Source: Nemertoderma westbladi (taxonomy: Eukaryota; Xenacoelomorpha; Nemertodermatida; Nemertodermatidae). Taken from it: 43,798 nucleotides of DNA. The position numbers were made by a program, and so were the translations under genes. The DNA lies in NCBI GenBank assembly GCA_032718475.1, contig JAUCBJ010006367.1, positions 1 to 43,798 of the forward strand, written 5' to 3'. This document shows positions 20,395 through 30,810 of the stretch, piece after piece (position 1 is the first letter of the stretch; the number at the start of each line of letters is the position of its first letter). Below the pieces are notes generated by a model, which made no database searches, was not told where the DNA came from, and worked only from the letters and a program-made list of their open reading frames with translations.

Positions 20395-22082
20395 CATTCC
20401 TTACCGGACGCTATTGTAACCCTTCCATTCCCTAGCGGACGCTATTGTAACCCTTCCATTCCCTACCGGACGCTATTGTAACCCTTCCATTCCCTACCGG
20501 ACGCTATTGTAACCCTTCCATTCCCTAGCGGACGCTATTGTAACCCTTCCATTCCCTACCGGACGCTATTGTAACCCTTCCATTCCTTACCGGACGCTAT
20601 TGTAACCCTTCCATTCCCTACCGGACGCTATTGTAACCCTTCCATTCCCTACCGGACGCTATTGTAACCCTTCCATTCCCTACCGGACGCTATTGTAACC
20701 CTTCCATTCCCTAGCGGGCGCTATTGTAACCCTTCCATTCCCTAGCGGACGCTATTGTAACCCTTCCATTCCCTACGGGACGCTATTGTAACCCTTCCAT
20801 TCCTTACCGGACGCTATTGTAACCCTTCCATTCCCTACCGGACGCTATTGTAACCCTTCCATTCCCTACCGGACGCTATTGTAACCCTTCCATTCCCTAC
20901 GGGACGCTATTGTAACCCTTCCATTCCCTACCGGACGCTATTGTAACCCTTCCATTCCCTACGGGACGCTATTGTAACCCTTCCATTCCCTACCGGACGC
21001 TATTGTAACCCTTCCATTCCCTACCGGACGCTATTGTAACCCTTCCATTCCCTAGCGGACGCTATTGTAACCCTTCCATTCCCTACCGGACGCTATTGTA
21101 ACCCTTCCATTCCCTACCGGACGCTATTGTAACCCTTCCATTCCCTACCGGACGCTATTGTAACCCTTCCATTCCCTACCGGACGCTATTGTAACCCTTC
21201 CATTCCCAACCGGACGCTATTGTAACCCTTCCATTCCCTAGCGGACGCTATTGTAACCCTTCCATTCCCTACCGGACGCTATTGTAACCCTTCCATTCCC
21301 TACCGGACGCTATTGTAACCCTTCCATTCCCTAGCGGACGCTATTGTAACCCTTCCATTCCCTACCGGACGCTATTGTAACCCTTCCATTCCTTACCGGA
21401 CGCTATTGTAACCCTTCCATTCCCTACCGGACGCTATTGTAACCCTTCCATTCCCTACCGGACGCTATTGTAACCCTTCCATTCCCTACCGGACGCTATT
21501 GTAACCCTTCCATTCCCTAGCGGGCGCTATTGTAACCCTTCCATTCCCTAGCGGACGCTATTGTAACCCTTCCATTCCCTACGGGACGCTATTGTAACCC
21601 TTCCATTCCTTACCGGACGCTATTGTAACCCTTCCATTCCCTACCGGACGCTATTGTAACCCTTCCATTCCCTACCGGACGCTATTGTAACCCTTCCATT
21701 CCCTACGGGACGCTATTGTAACCCTTCCATTCCCTACCGGACGCTATTGTAACCCTTCCATTCCCTACGGGACGCTATTGTAACCCTTCCATTCCCTACC
21801 GGACGCTATTGTAACCCTTCCATTCCCTACCGGACGCTATTGTAACCCTTCCATTCCCTAGCGGACGCTATTGTAACCCTTCCATTCCCTACCGGACGCT
21901 ATTGTAACCCTTCCATTCCCTACCGGACGCTATTGTAACCCTTCCATTCCCTACCGGACGCTATTGTAACCCTTCCATTCCCTACCGGACGCTATTGTAA
22001 CCCTTCCATTCCCAACCGGACGCTATTGTAACCCTTCCATTCCCTACCGGACGCTATTGTAACCCTTCCATTCCCTACCGGG
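20395..22082 (-). repeat. 31-bp minisatellite derived from the MGAT1 coding tail (~54 units)
   Basis: Unit on the plus strand: ACCGGACGCTATTGTAACCC + TTCCATTCCCT, 31 bp. Variants are CTAGCGG, CTACGGG, CTTACCGG, CCAACCGG and CGGGCGC. Read on the minus strand it is GGTAGGGAATGGAAGGGTTA + CAATAGCGTCC, which is exactly the codons for G-R-E-W-K-G-Y-N at the end of the GnT-I gene. The array begins inside that coding sequence. Rare variants recur exactly 806 bp (26 units) apart: CTAGCGGGCG at 20711 and 21517, CCCAACCGG at 21205 and 22011. The array is therefore two copies of a 26-unit block. Lies within AIMP1 intron 3. Confidence 0.97.
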
Positions 22083-23417
22083 CGCTATGTGTATCCGTTT
22101 ACCTTTATAGTAGACCGATACTATCCCCTTATACGCGGTGCGCGGCACCCCCGCTTTAGTATCTAGCATTAACCCCATCGCGTTAGCTATACCCACGAAT
22201 TGATTGCGACTACCGTGGTAGAGTATAGTGAACTCGTTACTATCAGGCGACGGAAAACTCCAGTTTATAATATCGTCGTAGACGATAGTCGGAAGTCCAT
22301 AAACTCTGTCCACGAAAACCGACTCGTAATTGTCTTCCCGCAAGTAGGATAAATCCAGGGAATTAAACTCAACGTATTTCTTGTTTAAGTGAATTTTCTT
22401 GAGGAATGTATCGAAGAATTGTCCCTTACTGACGCCAACTCGCCCGAAGGTCTCGGTGCGCGGCACTTCTGGGCGCACGCACGAACGCCCACGCCGTTGG
22501 GGCGGCTCCCTCAACCAGTCGTCCCAGTAGCCGGACGGCCAGCTGGGTTCCAGCTCGTCCCACAGTCGGCGGGTCAGCATCCAACCCAACCCCGGAAAGA
22601 AATCGCTCCGGTACAACAGTTCCGGGCGGGATTCCTCTATAAACTCGGGAAGTCCGTTGTCGTTCCAAGCCGATACGCAGAACAGAGAAGAGTCGTTGCG
22701 TAGCAATGAGAAAGTCGCGGAAAAATAGTCGAAGAAATCTGGGGAGACTGATAAATCGTCTTCAACTATTATCGCCCCTTCGTACTGGGTTTCTGAGTGT
22801 TTGAACACTTGGTTGAGCGCCCATCTGTAGTGTCGGGCTATCTTATGATAACCTTGTTGCGACTGGTCAGACACCCCCTGGACGTCGCCCAATTCCGGCT
22901 GCTCTATGAGTCTCACTACCCCTGGGTTGGCCAGCACGTAGGTCTCTATAACCGCCTTGGTTTCGGCATGGCCACAATCCTGACTGACTATAATAGGGAA
23001 TGATGTACCGGCGGGTCGGTACTGGAGTAATGAGTCCAGACAACGGGCCACAGTGACCCGGTTACACGCAATAACAACCACAGGTATCGCCTGGGCTGAA
23101 CCTACATAAGGAGTAGCTTTAGTTTGGTTTTTAGAACCCTGTTGTATTTCATTCGGAGATGGAATATCTGATACAGTTATTCCCAACCTCTGCAGTCCTT
23201 CCTGTAAGATGTTCTGTAATGCCATCAATCTGTGTTGTTCTTCGGCTAATCGGCGGATCTCGTTAGATAAATCCGCGTTGTTTTGACGACACGAGAGGCA
23301 CATATTGTCTGGGTTTCCTCCGATTGTGGCGAATCCGCTTGTATGGAATATCAGTGCAACCATCATGATGAGTATGAAGGCTGCCACGGCATAGAGAATC
23401 CGATATTTGAACGACAT
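22044..23417 (-). CDS. MGAT1: Alpha-1,3-mannosyl-glycoprotein 2-beta-N-acetylglucosaminyltransferase (GnT-I)
   Basis: A 457-residue single-exon protein, near the ~445 of vertebrate GnT-I. The enzyme adds the first GlcNAc to Man5GlcNAc2 in the medial Golgi, the gate to hybrid and complex N-glycans. It is type II: residues 7-25 are the signal anchor, then a stem with heptads (SNEIRRLAEEQHRLMALQNI). The catalytic domain starts near 110 (IPVVVIACNR), with GYHKIARHYRWALNQVF, the metal-binding EDD at 219-221 (IIVEDDLSVSPDFF), FPGLGWML, YWDDWLR and the RPEVPRTETFGRVGVSKGQF block. The last residues, APGREWKGYN, correspond to the family's W-x-G-Y end, but SVR-stop comes from the next minisatellite unit. 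The gene lies antisense inside AIMP1 intron 3. Start chosen at the first Met before the anchor. Confidence 0.95.
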   Translation of the reverse strand: MSFKYRILYAVAAFILIMMVALIFHTSGFATIGGNPDNMCLSCRQNNADLSNEIRRLAEEQHRLMALQNILQEGLQRLGITVSDIPSPNEIQQGSKNQTKATPYVGSAQAIPVVVIACNRVTVARCLDSLLQYRPAGTSFPIIVSQDCGHAETKAVIETYVLANPGVVRLIEQPELGDVQGVSDQSQQGYHKIARHYRWALNQVFKHSETQYEGAIIVEDDLSVSPDFFDYFSATFSLLRNDSSLFCVSAWNDNGLPEFIEESRPELLYRSDFFPGLGWMLTRRLWDELEPSWPSGYWDDWLREPPQRRGRSCVRPEVPRTETFGRVGVSKGQFFDTFLKKIHLNKKYVEFNSLDLSYLREDNYESVFVDRVYGLPTIVYDDIINWSFPSPDSNEFTILYHGSRNQFVGIANAMGLMLDTKAGVPRTAYKGIVSVYYKGKRIHIAPGREWKGYNSVR

Positions 23418-24127
23418 ATCAAGGCCAAGAGATCTTTATATTACATATCAATTAATTATCAGAACGATATCGGTACCGGTATAGCCTTAGGTCACAACGT
23501 CGCTACGTAATCGGATTACGTACCGGTATAAAATTCCGCTTTACTAATAATGCTAATGCTGTAGGGCCTAATGTGTAATGAATGTAGATGAGGTAGGCGT
23601 ACTCGTTTTTAAACTAAACTTCCTTTTTAGCTTTTTAGTCCAAAAACTGAAAAAGGAACTGCCATATATCTGTATATCAGTATATCAAACATTAGTTTTA
23701 CTTTAGCTTTAGGCCTATTACATGGCAGAAAGTATTTGCACACGTGTGTCAAGGCCTACCTGTACTCGACTACCGGTACGGGAGTGGCAGGAGGGGCAGG
23801 AGTCGATAAATCCATTTCTGACATTTTCATGGCCATATCTCTTCGTTCTGTTGCCACGGCAACGGGGTATTTTTTTATGTTATTTGATTCCCCGTGTAAT
23901 TAGTGGAAACCATGCACTATAGGCTTTCTAGGGTGGAGATCCGAAAGAAGTGATTTTTGTCAAGATTTGATTATTGCGGTAGACTGCTTGCTTCAGTGCA
24001 GCTTATTAGACAATTATTTTATTTTGAATTTAAAACCGGTTTAGTGAATCTATAGCTCTGCCCGTCCCGTAGTATAGTAGCCGTTAGCATGTTGTTAGCT
24101 AAGTATGAGGCGCCGTTGAAGCCAAAA
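23418..24127. other. Upstream of MGAT1 (minus strand) within AIMP1 intron 3
   Basis: Must hold the MGAT1 promoter. No TATA box is obvious. Short features are ACCGGT/GGTACC runs (23469-23480) and a hairpin AACTTCCTTTTTAG...CTGAAAAAGGAAC near 23615-23660. No gene seen. Confidence 0.4.
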
Positions 24128-24508
24128 GGTAAAAAAAATATTGAGATTACAAAATATGTTGAGATTTACGAAAAAGGTCAGATTTTTTCGGCCGAAATAT
24201 GGTTTTTCGGACGAAATTTGCCAGTTACGGTCGCAATTTTTTCAGCCGAATTAGGCTATTTTACACCGGTGCTAGATATTTATAAGCAGACAGGTAACAA
24301 ATCACACTAATATGCCCTAATCCCAATCCACACCCTATCTGTACTATTATGATACGCTATTATCTACTAGTACTTTTCTGCCGTAAAACGTATATTTCGG
24401 CCGTATATGGCAAATTTCGCCCGTAAAAAGCATATTTCGGCCGAAAAATCTTCATATATTTTTTGTAATCTCTATATTTTTTTGTAATCTCAATATTTTT
24501 TTTGTAAA
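24128..24508. mobile_element. Foldback element with ~85-bp arms
   Basis: The left arm AAAAATATTGAGATTACAAA (24132 on), then GGCCGAAATATGGTTTTTCG and CGAAATTTGCCAGTTACGG, is mirrored by a right arm with CATATTTCGGCCGAAAAAT, GGCAAATTTCGCCCGTAAA and TTGTAATCTCAATATTTTTT. Non-coding MITE-like element in AIMP1 intron 3, ending 40 bp before exon 4. Confidence 0.8.
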
Positions 24509-24549
24509 TTATTTATATATTTAGATGTTATTTTTATATTTATATTTAG

Positions 24550-24718
24550 CTTGTTGATTCTATGGTTGTTTTACTTTGCAATCTGAAACCGGCTAAGATG
24601 AGGGGTGTTGTTAGTTCAGCTATGGTGATGTGTGCGTCAACACCAGATAAGGTAGAACTGTTACAACCACCAGATGGCGCTGCAGTTGGTGATCGGGTTA
24701 CGTTTCCTTCTCACCCAG
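24550..24718 (+). CDS. AIMP1: AIMP1 exon 4 of 5
   Basis: Acceptor TTTATATTTAG at 24549 and donor CACCCAG|GTTAGT at 24718; phase 0 in, phase 1 out. Encodes [40 protein letters not shown] and [15 protein letters not shown], the conserved core of the EMAP-II OB fold ([18 protein letters not shown]) and the start of its pseudo-dimer extension. Its last 28 nt, from GATCGGGTTACG to the splice site, are the founding sequence of the minisatellite that follows. Confidence 0.95.
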
Positions 24719-27700
24719 GTTAGTGGTTACGGTGTGGTTCCGAGATCGGGTTAGGTTTCCTTCTCACCCAGGTTAGTGGTTATGGTTACGGTGTGGTTCC
24801 GAGATCGGGTTAGGTTTCCTTCTCACCCAGGTTATGGTTACGGTGTGGTTCCGAGATCGGGTTAGGTTTCCTTCTCACCCAGGTTAGTGGTTATGGTTAC
24901 GGTGTGGTTCCGAGATCGGGTTAGGTTTCCTTCTCACCCAGGTTAGTGGTTACGGCGTGGTTCCGAGATCGGGTTAGGTTTCCTTCTCACCCAGGTTAGT
25001 GGTTATGGTTACGGTGTGGTTCCGAGATCGGGTTAGGTTTCCTTCTCACCCAGGTTATTGGTTACGGTTACGGTGTGGTTCCGAGATCGGGTTAGGTTTC
25101 CTTCTCACCCAGGTTAGTGGTTACGGTTACGGTGTGGTTCCGAGATCGGGTTAGGTTTCCTTCTCACCCAGGTTAGTGGTTACGGTTACGGTGTGGTTCC
25201 GAGATCGGGTTAGGTTTCCTTCTCACCCAGGTTAGTGGTTATGGTTACGGTGTGGTTCCGAGATCGGGTTAGGTTTCCTTCTCACCCAGGTTAGTGGTTA
25301 TGGTTACGGTGTGGTTCCGAGATCGGGTTAGGTTTCCTTCTCACCCAGGTTAGTGGTTACGGTTACGGTGTGGTTCCAAGATCGGGTTAGGTTTCCTTCT
25401 CACCCAGGTTAGTGGTTACGGTTACGGTGTGGTTCCGAGATCGGGTTAGGTTTCCTTCTCACCCAGGTTAGTGGTTACGGTGTGGTTCCGAGATCGGGTT
25501 AGGTTTCCTTCTCACCCAGGTTAGTGGTTACGGTTACGGTGTGGTTCCGAGATCGGGATAGGTTTCTTCTCACCCAGGTTAGTGGTTACGGTTACGGTGT
25601 GGTTCCGAGATCGGGTTAGGTTTCCTTCTCACCCAGGTTAGTGGTTACGGTTACGGTGTGGTTCCGAGATCGGGTTAGGTTTCCTTCTCACCCAGGTTAG
25701 TGGTTACGGTTACGGTGTGGTTCCGAGTTCGGGTTAGGTTTCCTTCTCACCCAGGTTATGGTTACGGTGTGGTTCCGAGATCGGGTTAGGTTTCCTTCTC
25801 ACCCAGGTTAGTGGTTTCGGTTACGGTGTGGTTCCGAGATCGGGTTAGGTTTCCTTCTCACCCAGGTTAGTGGTTACGGTGTGGTTCCGAGATCGGGTTA
25901 GGTTTCCTTCTCACCCAGGTTAGTGGTTACGGTTACGGTGTGGTTCCGAGATCGGGTTACGTTTCCTTCTCACCCAGGTTAGTGGTTACGGTTACGGTGT
26001 GGTTCCGAGATCGGGTTAGGTTTCCTTCTCACCCAGGTTATGGTTACGGTGTGGTTCCGAGATCGGGTTAGGTTTCCTTCTCACCCAGGTTAGTGGTTAC
26101 GGTTACGGTGTGGTTCCGAGATCGGGTTAGGTTTCCTTCTCACCCAGGTTAGTGGTTACGGTTACGGTGTGGTTCCGAGATCGGGTTAGGTTTCCTTCTC
26201 ACCCAGGTTAGTGGTTACGGTTACGGTGTGGTTCCGAGATCGGGTTAGGTTTCCTTCTCACCCAGGTTAGTGGTTACGGTGTGGTTCCGAGATCGGGTTA
26301 GGTTTCCTTCTCACCCAGGTTAGTGGTTACGGTGTGGTTCCGAGATCGGGTTAGGTTTCCTTCTCACCCAGGTTAGTGGTTACGGTTACGGTGTGGTTCC
26401 GAGATCGGGTTAGGTTTCCTTCTCACCCAGGTTAGTGGTTACGGTTACGGTGTGGTTCCGAGATCGGGTTAGGTTTCCTTCTCACCCAGGTTAGTGGTTA
26501 CGGTTACGGTGTGGTTCCGAGATCGGGTTAGGTTTCCTTCTCACCCAGGTTAGTGGTTACGGTTACGGTGTGGTTCCGAGTTCGGGTTAGGTTTCCTTCT
26601 CACCCAGGTTAGTGGTTACGGTTACGGTGTGGTTCCGAGATCGGGTTAGGTTTCCTTCTCACCCAGGTTAGTGGTTACGGTTACGGTGTGGTTCCGAGAT
26701 CGGGTTAGGTTTCCTTCTCACCCAGGTTAGTGGTTACGGTGTGGTTCCGAGATCGGGTTAGGTTTCCTTCTCACCCAGGTTAGTGGTTACGGTTACGGTG
26801 TGGTTCCGAGATCGGGATAGGTTTCTTCTCACCCAGGTTAGTGGTTACGGTTACGGTGTGGTTCCGAGATCGGGTTAGGTTTCCTTCTCACCCAGGTTAG
26901 TGGTTACGGTTACGGTGTGGTTCCGAGATCGGGTTAGGTTTCCTTCTCACCCAGGTTAGTGGTTACGGTTACGGTGTGGTTCCGAGATCGGGTTAGGTTT
27001 CCTTCTCACCCAGGTTAGTGGTTACGGTGTGGTTCCGAGATCGGGTTAGGTTTCCTTCTCACCCAGGTTAGTGGTTACGGTTACGGTGTGGTTCCGAGAT
27101 CGGGATAGGTTTCTTCTCACCCAGGTTAGTGGTTACGGTTACGGTGTGGTTCCGAGATCGGGTTAGGTTTCCTTCTCACCCAGGTTAGTGGTTACGGTTA
27201 CGGTGTGGTTCCGAGATCGGGTTAGGTTTCCTTCTCACCCAGGTTAGTGGTTACGGTGTGGTTCCGAGATCGGGTTAGGTTTCCTTCTCACCCAGGTTAG
27301 TGGTTACGGTTACGGTGTGGTTCCGAGATCGGGTTAGGTTTCCTTCTCATCCAGGTTATTGGTTACGGTTACGGTGTGGTTCCGAGATCGGGTTAGGTTT
27401 CCTTCTCACCCAGGTTAGTGGTTACGGTTACGGTGTGGTTCCGAGATTGGGTTAGGTTTCCTTCTCACCCAGGTTAGTGGTTACGGTTACGGTGTGGTTC
27501 CGAGATCGGGTTAGGTTTCCTTCTCACCCAGGTTATTGGTTACGGTTACGGTGTGGTTCCGAGATCGGGTTAGGTTTCCTTCTCACCCAGGTTAGTGGTT
27601 ACAGTTACGGTGTGGTTCCGAGATCGGGTTAGGTTTCCTTCTCACCCAGGTTAGTGGTTACGGTTACGGTGTGGTTCCGAGATCGGGTTAGGTTTCCTTC

Positions 27701-29737
27701 TCACCCAGGTTAGTGGTTACGGTTACGGTGTGGTTCCGAGATCGGGTTAGGTTTCCTTCTCACCCAGGTTAGTGGTTACGGTTACGGTGTGGTTCCGAGA
27801 TCGGGTTAGGTTTCCTTCTCACCCAGGTTAGTGGTTACGGTGTGGTTCCGAGATCGGGTTAGGTTTCCTTCTCACCCAGGTTAGTGGTTACGGTTACGGT
27901 GTGGTTCCGAGATCGGGTTACGTTTCCTTCTCACCCAGGTTAGTGGTTACGGTTACGGTGTGGTTCCGAGATCGGGTTAGGTTTCCTTCTCACCCAGGTT
28001 ATGGTTACGGTGTGGTTCCGAGATCGGGTTAGGTTTCCTTCTCACCCAGGTTAGTGGTTACGGTTACGGTGTGGTTCCAAGATCGGGTTAGGTTTCCTTC
28101 TCACCCAGGTTAGTGGTTACGGTTACGGTGTGGTTCCGAGATCGGGTTAGGTTTCCTTCTCACCCAGGTTATTGGTTACGGTTACGGTGTGGTTCCGAGA
28201 TCGGGTTAGGTTTCCTTCTCACCCAGGTTAGTGGTTACGGTTACGGTGTGGTTCCGAGATCGGGTTAGGTTTCCTTCTCACCCAGGTTAGTGGTTACGGT
28301 TACGGTGTGGTTCCGAGATCGGGTTACGTTTCCTTCTCACCCAGGTTAGTGGTTACGGTTACGGTGTGGTTCCGAGATCGGGTTAGGTTTCCTTCTCACC
28401 CAGGTTAGTGGTTACGGTTACGGTGTGGTTCCGAGATCGGGTTACGTTTCCTTCTCACCCAGGTTAGTGGTTACGGTTACGGTGTGGTTCCGAGATCGGG
28501 TTAGGTTTCCTTCTCACCCAGGTTAGTGGTTACGGTTACGGTGTGGTTCCGAGATCGGGTTAGGTTTCCTTCTCACCCAGGTTATTGGTTACGGTGTGGT
28601 TCCGAGATTGGGTTAGGTTTCCTTCTCACCCAGGTTAGTGGTTACGGTTACGGTGTGGTTCCGAGATCGGGTTAGGTTTCCTTCTCACCCAGGTTAGTGG
28701 TTACGGTTACGGTGTGGTTCCGAGATCGGGTTAGGTTTCCTTCTCACCCAGGTTATTGGTTACGGTGTGGTTCCGAGATTGGGTTAGGTTTCCTTCTCAC
28801 CCAGGTTAGTGGTTACGGTTACGGTGTGGTTCCGAGATCGGGTTAGGTTTCCTTCTCACCCAGGTTAGTGGTTACGGTTACGGTGTGGTTCCGAGATCGG
28901 GTTAGGTTTCCTTCTCACCCAGGTTATTGGTTACGGTGTGGTTCCGAGATTGGGTAAGGTTTCCTTCTCACCCAGGTTATTGGTTATGGTGTGGTTCCGA
29001 GTTCGGGTTAGGTTTCCTTCTCACCCAGGTTAGTGGTTACGGTGTGGTTCCGAGATCGGGTTAGGTTTCCTTCTCACCCAGGTTAGTGGTTACGGTTACG
29101 GTGTGGTTCCGAGATCGGGTTAGGTTTCCTTCTCACCCAGGTTATTGGTTACGGTGTGGTTCCGAGATTGGGTTAGGTTTCCTTCTCACCCAGGTTATTG
29201 GTTACGGTGTGGTTCCGAGTTCGGGTTAGGTTTCCTTCTCACCCAGGTTAGTGGTTACGGTGTGGTTCCGAGATCGGGTTAGGTTTCCTTCTCACCCAGG
29301 TTAGTGGTTACGGTTACGGTGTGGTTCCGAGATCGGGTTAGGTTTCCTTCTCACCCAGGTTAGTGGTTATGGTTACGGTGTGGTTCCGAGATCGGGTTAG
29401 GTTTCCTTCTCACCCAGGTTAGTGGTTACGGTTACGGCTTGATTCCGAGATCGGGTTAGGTTTCCTTCTCACCCAGGTTAGTGGTTACGGTTACGGTGTG
29501 GTTCCGAGATCGGGTTAGGTTTCCTTCTCACCCAGGTTAGTGGTTACGGTGTGGTTCCGAGATCGGGTTAGGTTTCCTTCTCACCCAGGTTAGTGGTTAC
29601 GGTTACGGTGTGGTTCCGAGATCGGGTTAGGTTTCCTTCTCACCCCGGTTAGTGGTTACGGTTACGGTGTGGTTCCGAGATCGGGTTAGGTTTCCTTCTC
29701 ACCCCGGTTAGTGGTTATGGTTACTGTGTGGTTCCGA
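24691..29737 (+). repeat. 53/59-bp minisatellite seeded by AIMP1 exon 4 end and its 5' splice site (~85-90 units)
   Basis: Each unit is 25 or 31 nt of intron start (GTTAGTGGTTACGGTTACGG + TGTGGTTCCGA; the 53-bp form lacks one ACGGTT) followed by 28 nt of exon tail (GATCGGGTTAGGTTTCCTTC + TCACCCAG). The exon itself has GGGTTACG; most units have GGGTTAGG, and a few keep the C (near 25958, 27919, 28327, 28446). Every unit recreates CAG|GTTAGT. Groups of variants recur, for example GTTATTGGTTACGGTGTGG with GAGATTGGG at 28581, 28752 and 28923 (171-bp steps). The array fills most of AIMP1 intron 4. Reading past the true donor meets a stop at once (GGT TAG). Confidence 0.97.
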
Positions 29738-30317
29738 TAGGTGGATGCCGCACCGAACCACATATTCTTAGAAACTCAATATTCGCCAATATGTGACTTG
29801 ACACGGATTCGATGCCCGTCGTTTCCGAATTATAAATTTTTGCACTTCAGTTGTTGTATCTATTACAGCAAACCCATAAGAATTGAAATCAATGGTTTAA
29901 CTGACATCCGCTAGAGGGATAAATTTATACTAAACATTAAGATTTTCCATTTCTTTTTTAATACGTTCTATACTAGCCAAATAGATGTATCTTTGTGATG
30001 ACGCTGGTTCATATATCTACAGTCATGTCTGTCACGGGACACAGTTTTGTCAGCAGTTCTTTATTATGCCGCTAGATGTCAAAATGGCTGAAAATGAAAA
30101 CCTTCAGCCATTTCGTTGTTTATAATCATTTCGAGCTGTTACCTTGTAGAAATTTTGGCTGGGTGGTTGGTTGTGCTTGTCCGTATACGGTTACCGTTTA
30201 GCAAGAGGGCGAAATTTTTTAATTTTTATAAGATGTACTTTAAAATCACAGATACTTAACTTAGGGCCTACATCTGGTAACGTCTGATAGTATTAATTTC
30301 TACAAACTTTCCTTTAG
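29738..30317. repeat. Rest of AIMP1 intron 4 with dispersed repeat
   Basis: From about 29890 to 30170 the sequence matches the repeat type of the lectin intron (GCCGCTAGATGTCAAAATGG, CAGCCATTTCGTTGTTTATA, TCATTTCGAGCTGTTACC). It ends at the acceptor CTTTCCTTTAG before exon 5. No gene. Confidence 0.6.
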
Positions 30318-30484
30318 GTCACCCAGATGAGCAACTTAACCCAAAGAAGAAAATATGGGAAGGAATTCAATGCGACCTTAAGGTGTCTGGAGATGGTATA
30401 GCGACTTATAAAGGAGACCCATTTACTGTCAGTGGTAAAGGGGTCTGTACGGCCTCTACTCTCAGACTGTGTGGAATTAGATAG
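30318..30484 (+). CDS. AIMP1: AIMP1 exon 5 of 5
   Basis: Acceptor CCTTTAG at 30317. The first two bases complete a Gly codon begun in exon 4. Encodes GHPDEQLNPKKKIWEGIQCD, LKVSGDGIATYKGDPF and GKGVCTASTLRLCGIR, then TAG. This is the conserved C-terminal pseudo-dimer part of the EMAP-II domain (LNPKKKIWE, ATYKG.PF...GKGVC). An ATTAAA follows near 30618. The gene converges on centrin, the two stop codons being about 330 bp apart. Confidence 0.95.
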
Positions 30485-30798
30485 CAGGACTTTGATTCTT
30501 TGTGCTGTAATTGGTTACGGTTTGATTCACAAGTGAATATTGTATCGGTGAATCATACTTTGTTCTTGACACATAAACATGAAATGTTTCAGAAAATACT
30601 TTTTTTTCACTTGAAATGAATTAAATACATTTGGTAACCAGTTGAAATCGCGAGATGATAACGATGACAAACTACTGTGTAAATATAGATAGATAGGCCT
30701 CATGTTGCACTTAATTGTGCCCTGAATTACGCCGATATATTTATAAGTTTAAGCTTTAGTATGGAATGCGCTGGACACTGTTAGATATTATTCAGCTA

Positions 30799-30804
30799 TT
30801 TATT
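30799..30804 (-). promoter_or_regulatory. Poly(A) signal of centrin
   Basis: AATAAA on the minus strand begins 6 nt after the centrin stop codon (30811-30813), implying a 3' UTR of only a few tens of bases. Confidence 0.5.
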
Positions 30805-30810
30805 CTTCCG

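Noticed and set aside
20395-22082. CRISPR-like array
   Set aside because: Units are head-to-tail with no variable spacers, and the locus is eukaryotic; the unit is derived from MGAT1 codons.
22389-22703. 104-codon open frame opposite MGAT1
   Set aside because: Shadow of the MGAT1 coding sequence on the other strand, no independent support. The same applies to frames opposite cathepsin L (43009-43329) and OXA1L (36360-36621).
24691-29737. Telomere-like repeat because of GGGTTAGG words
   Set aside because: The words occur once per 53/59-bp unit, and most arise from a C-to-G change of the AIMP1 exon sequence GGGTTACG; not tandem hexamers.
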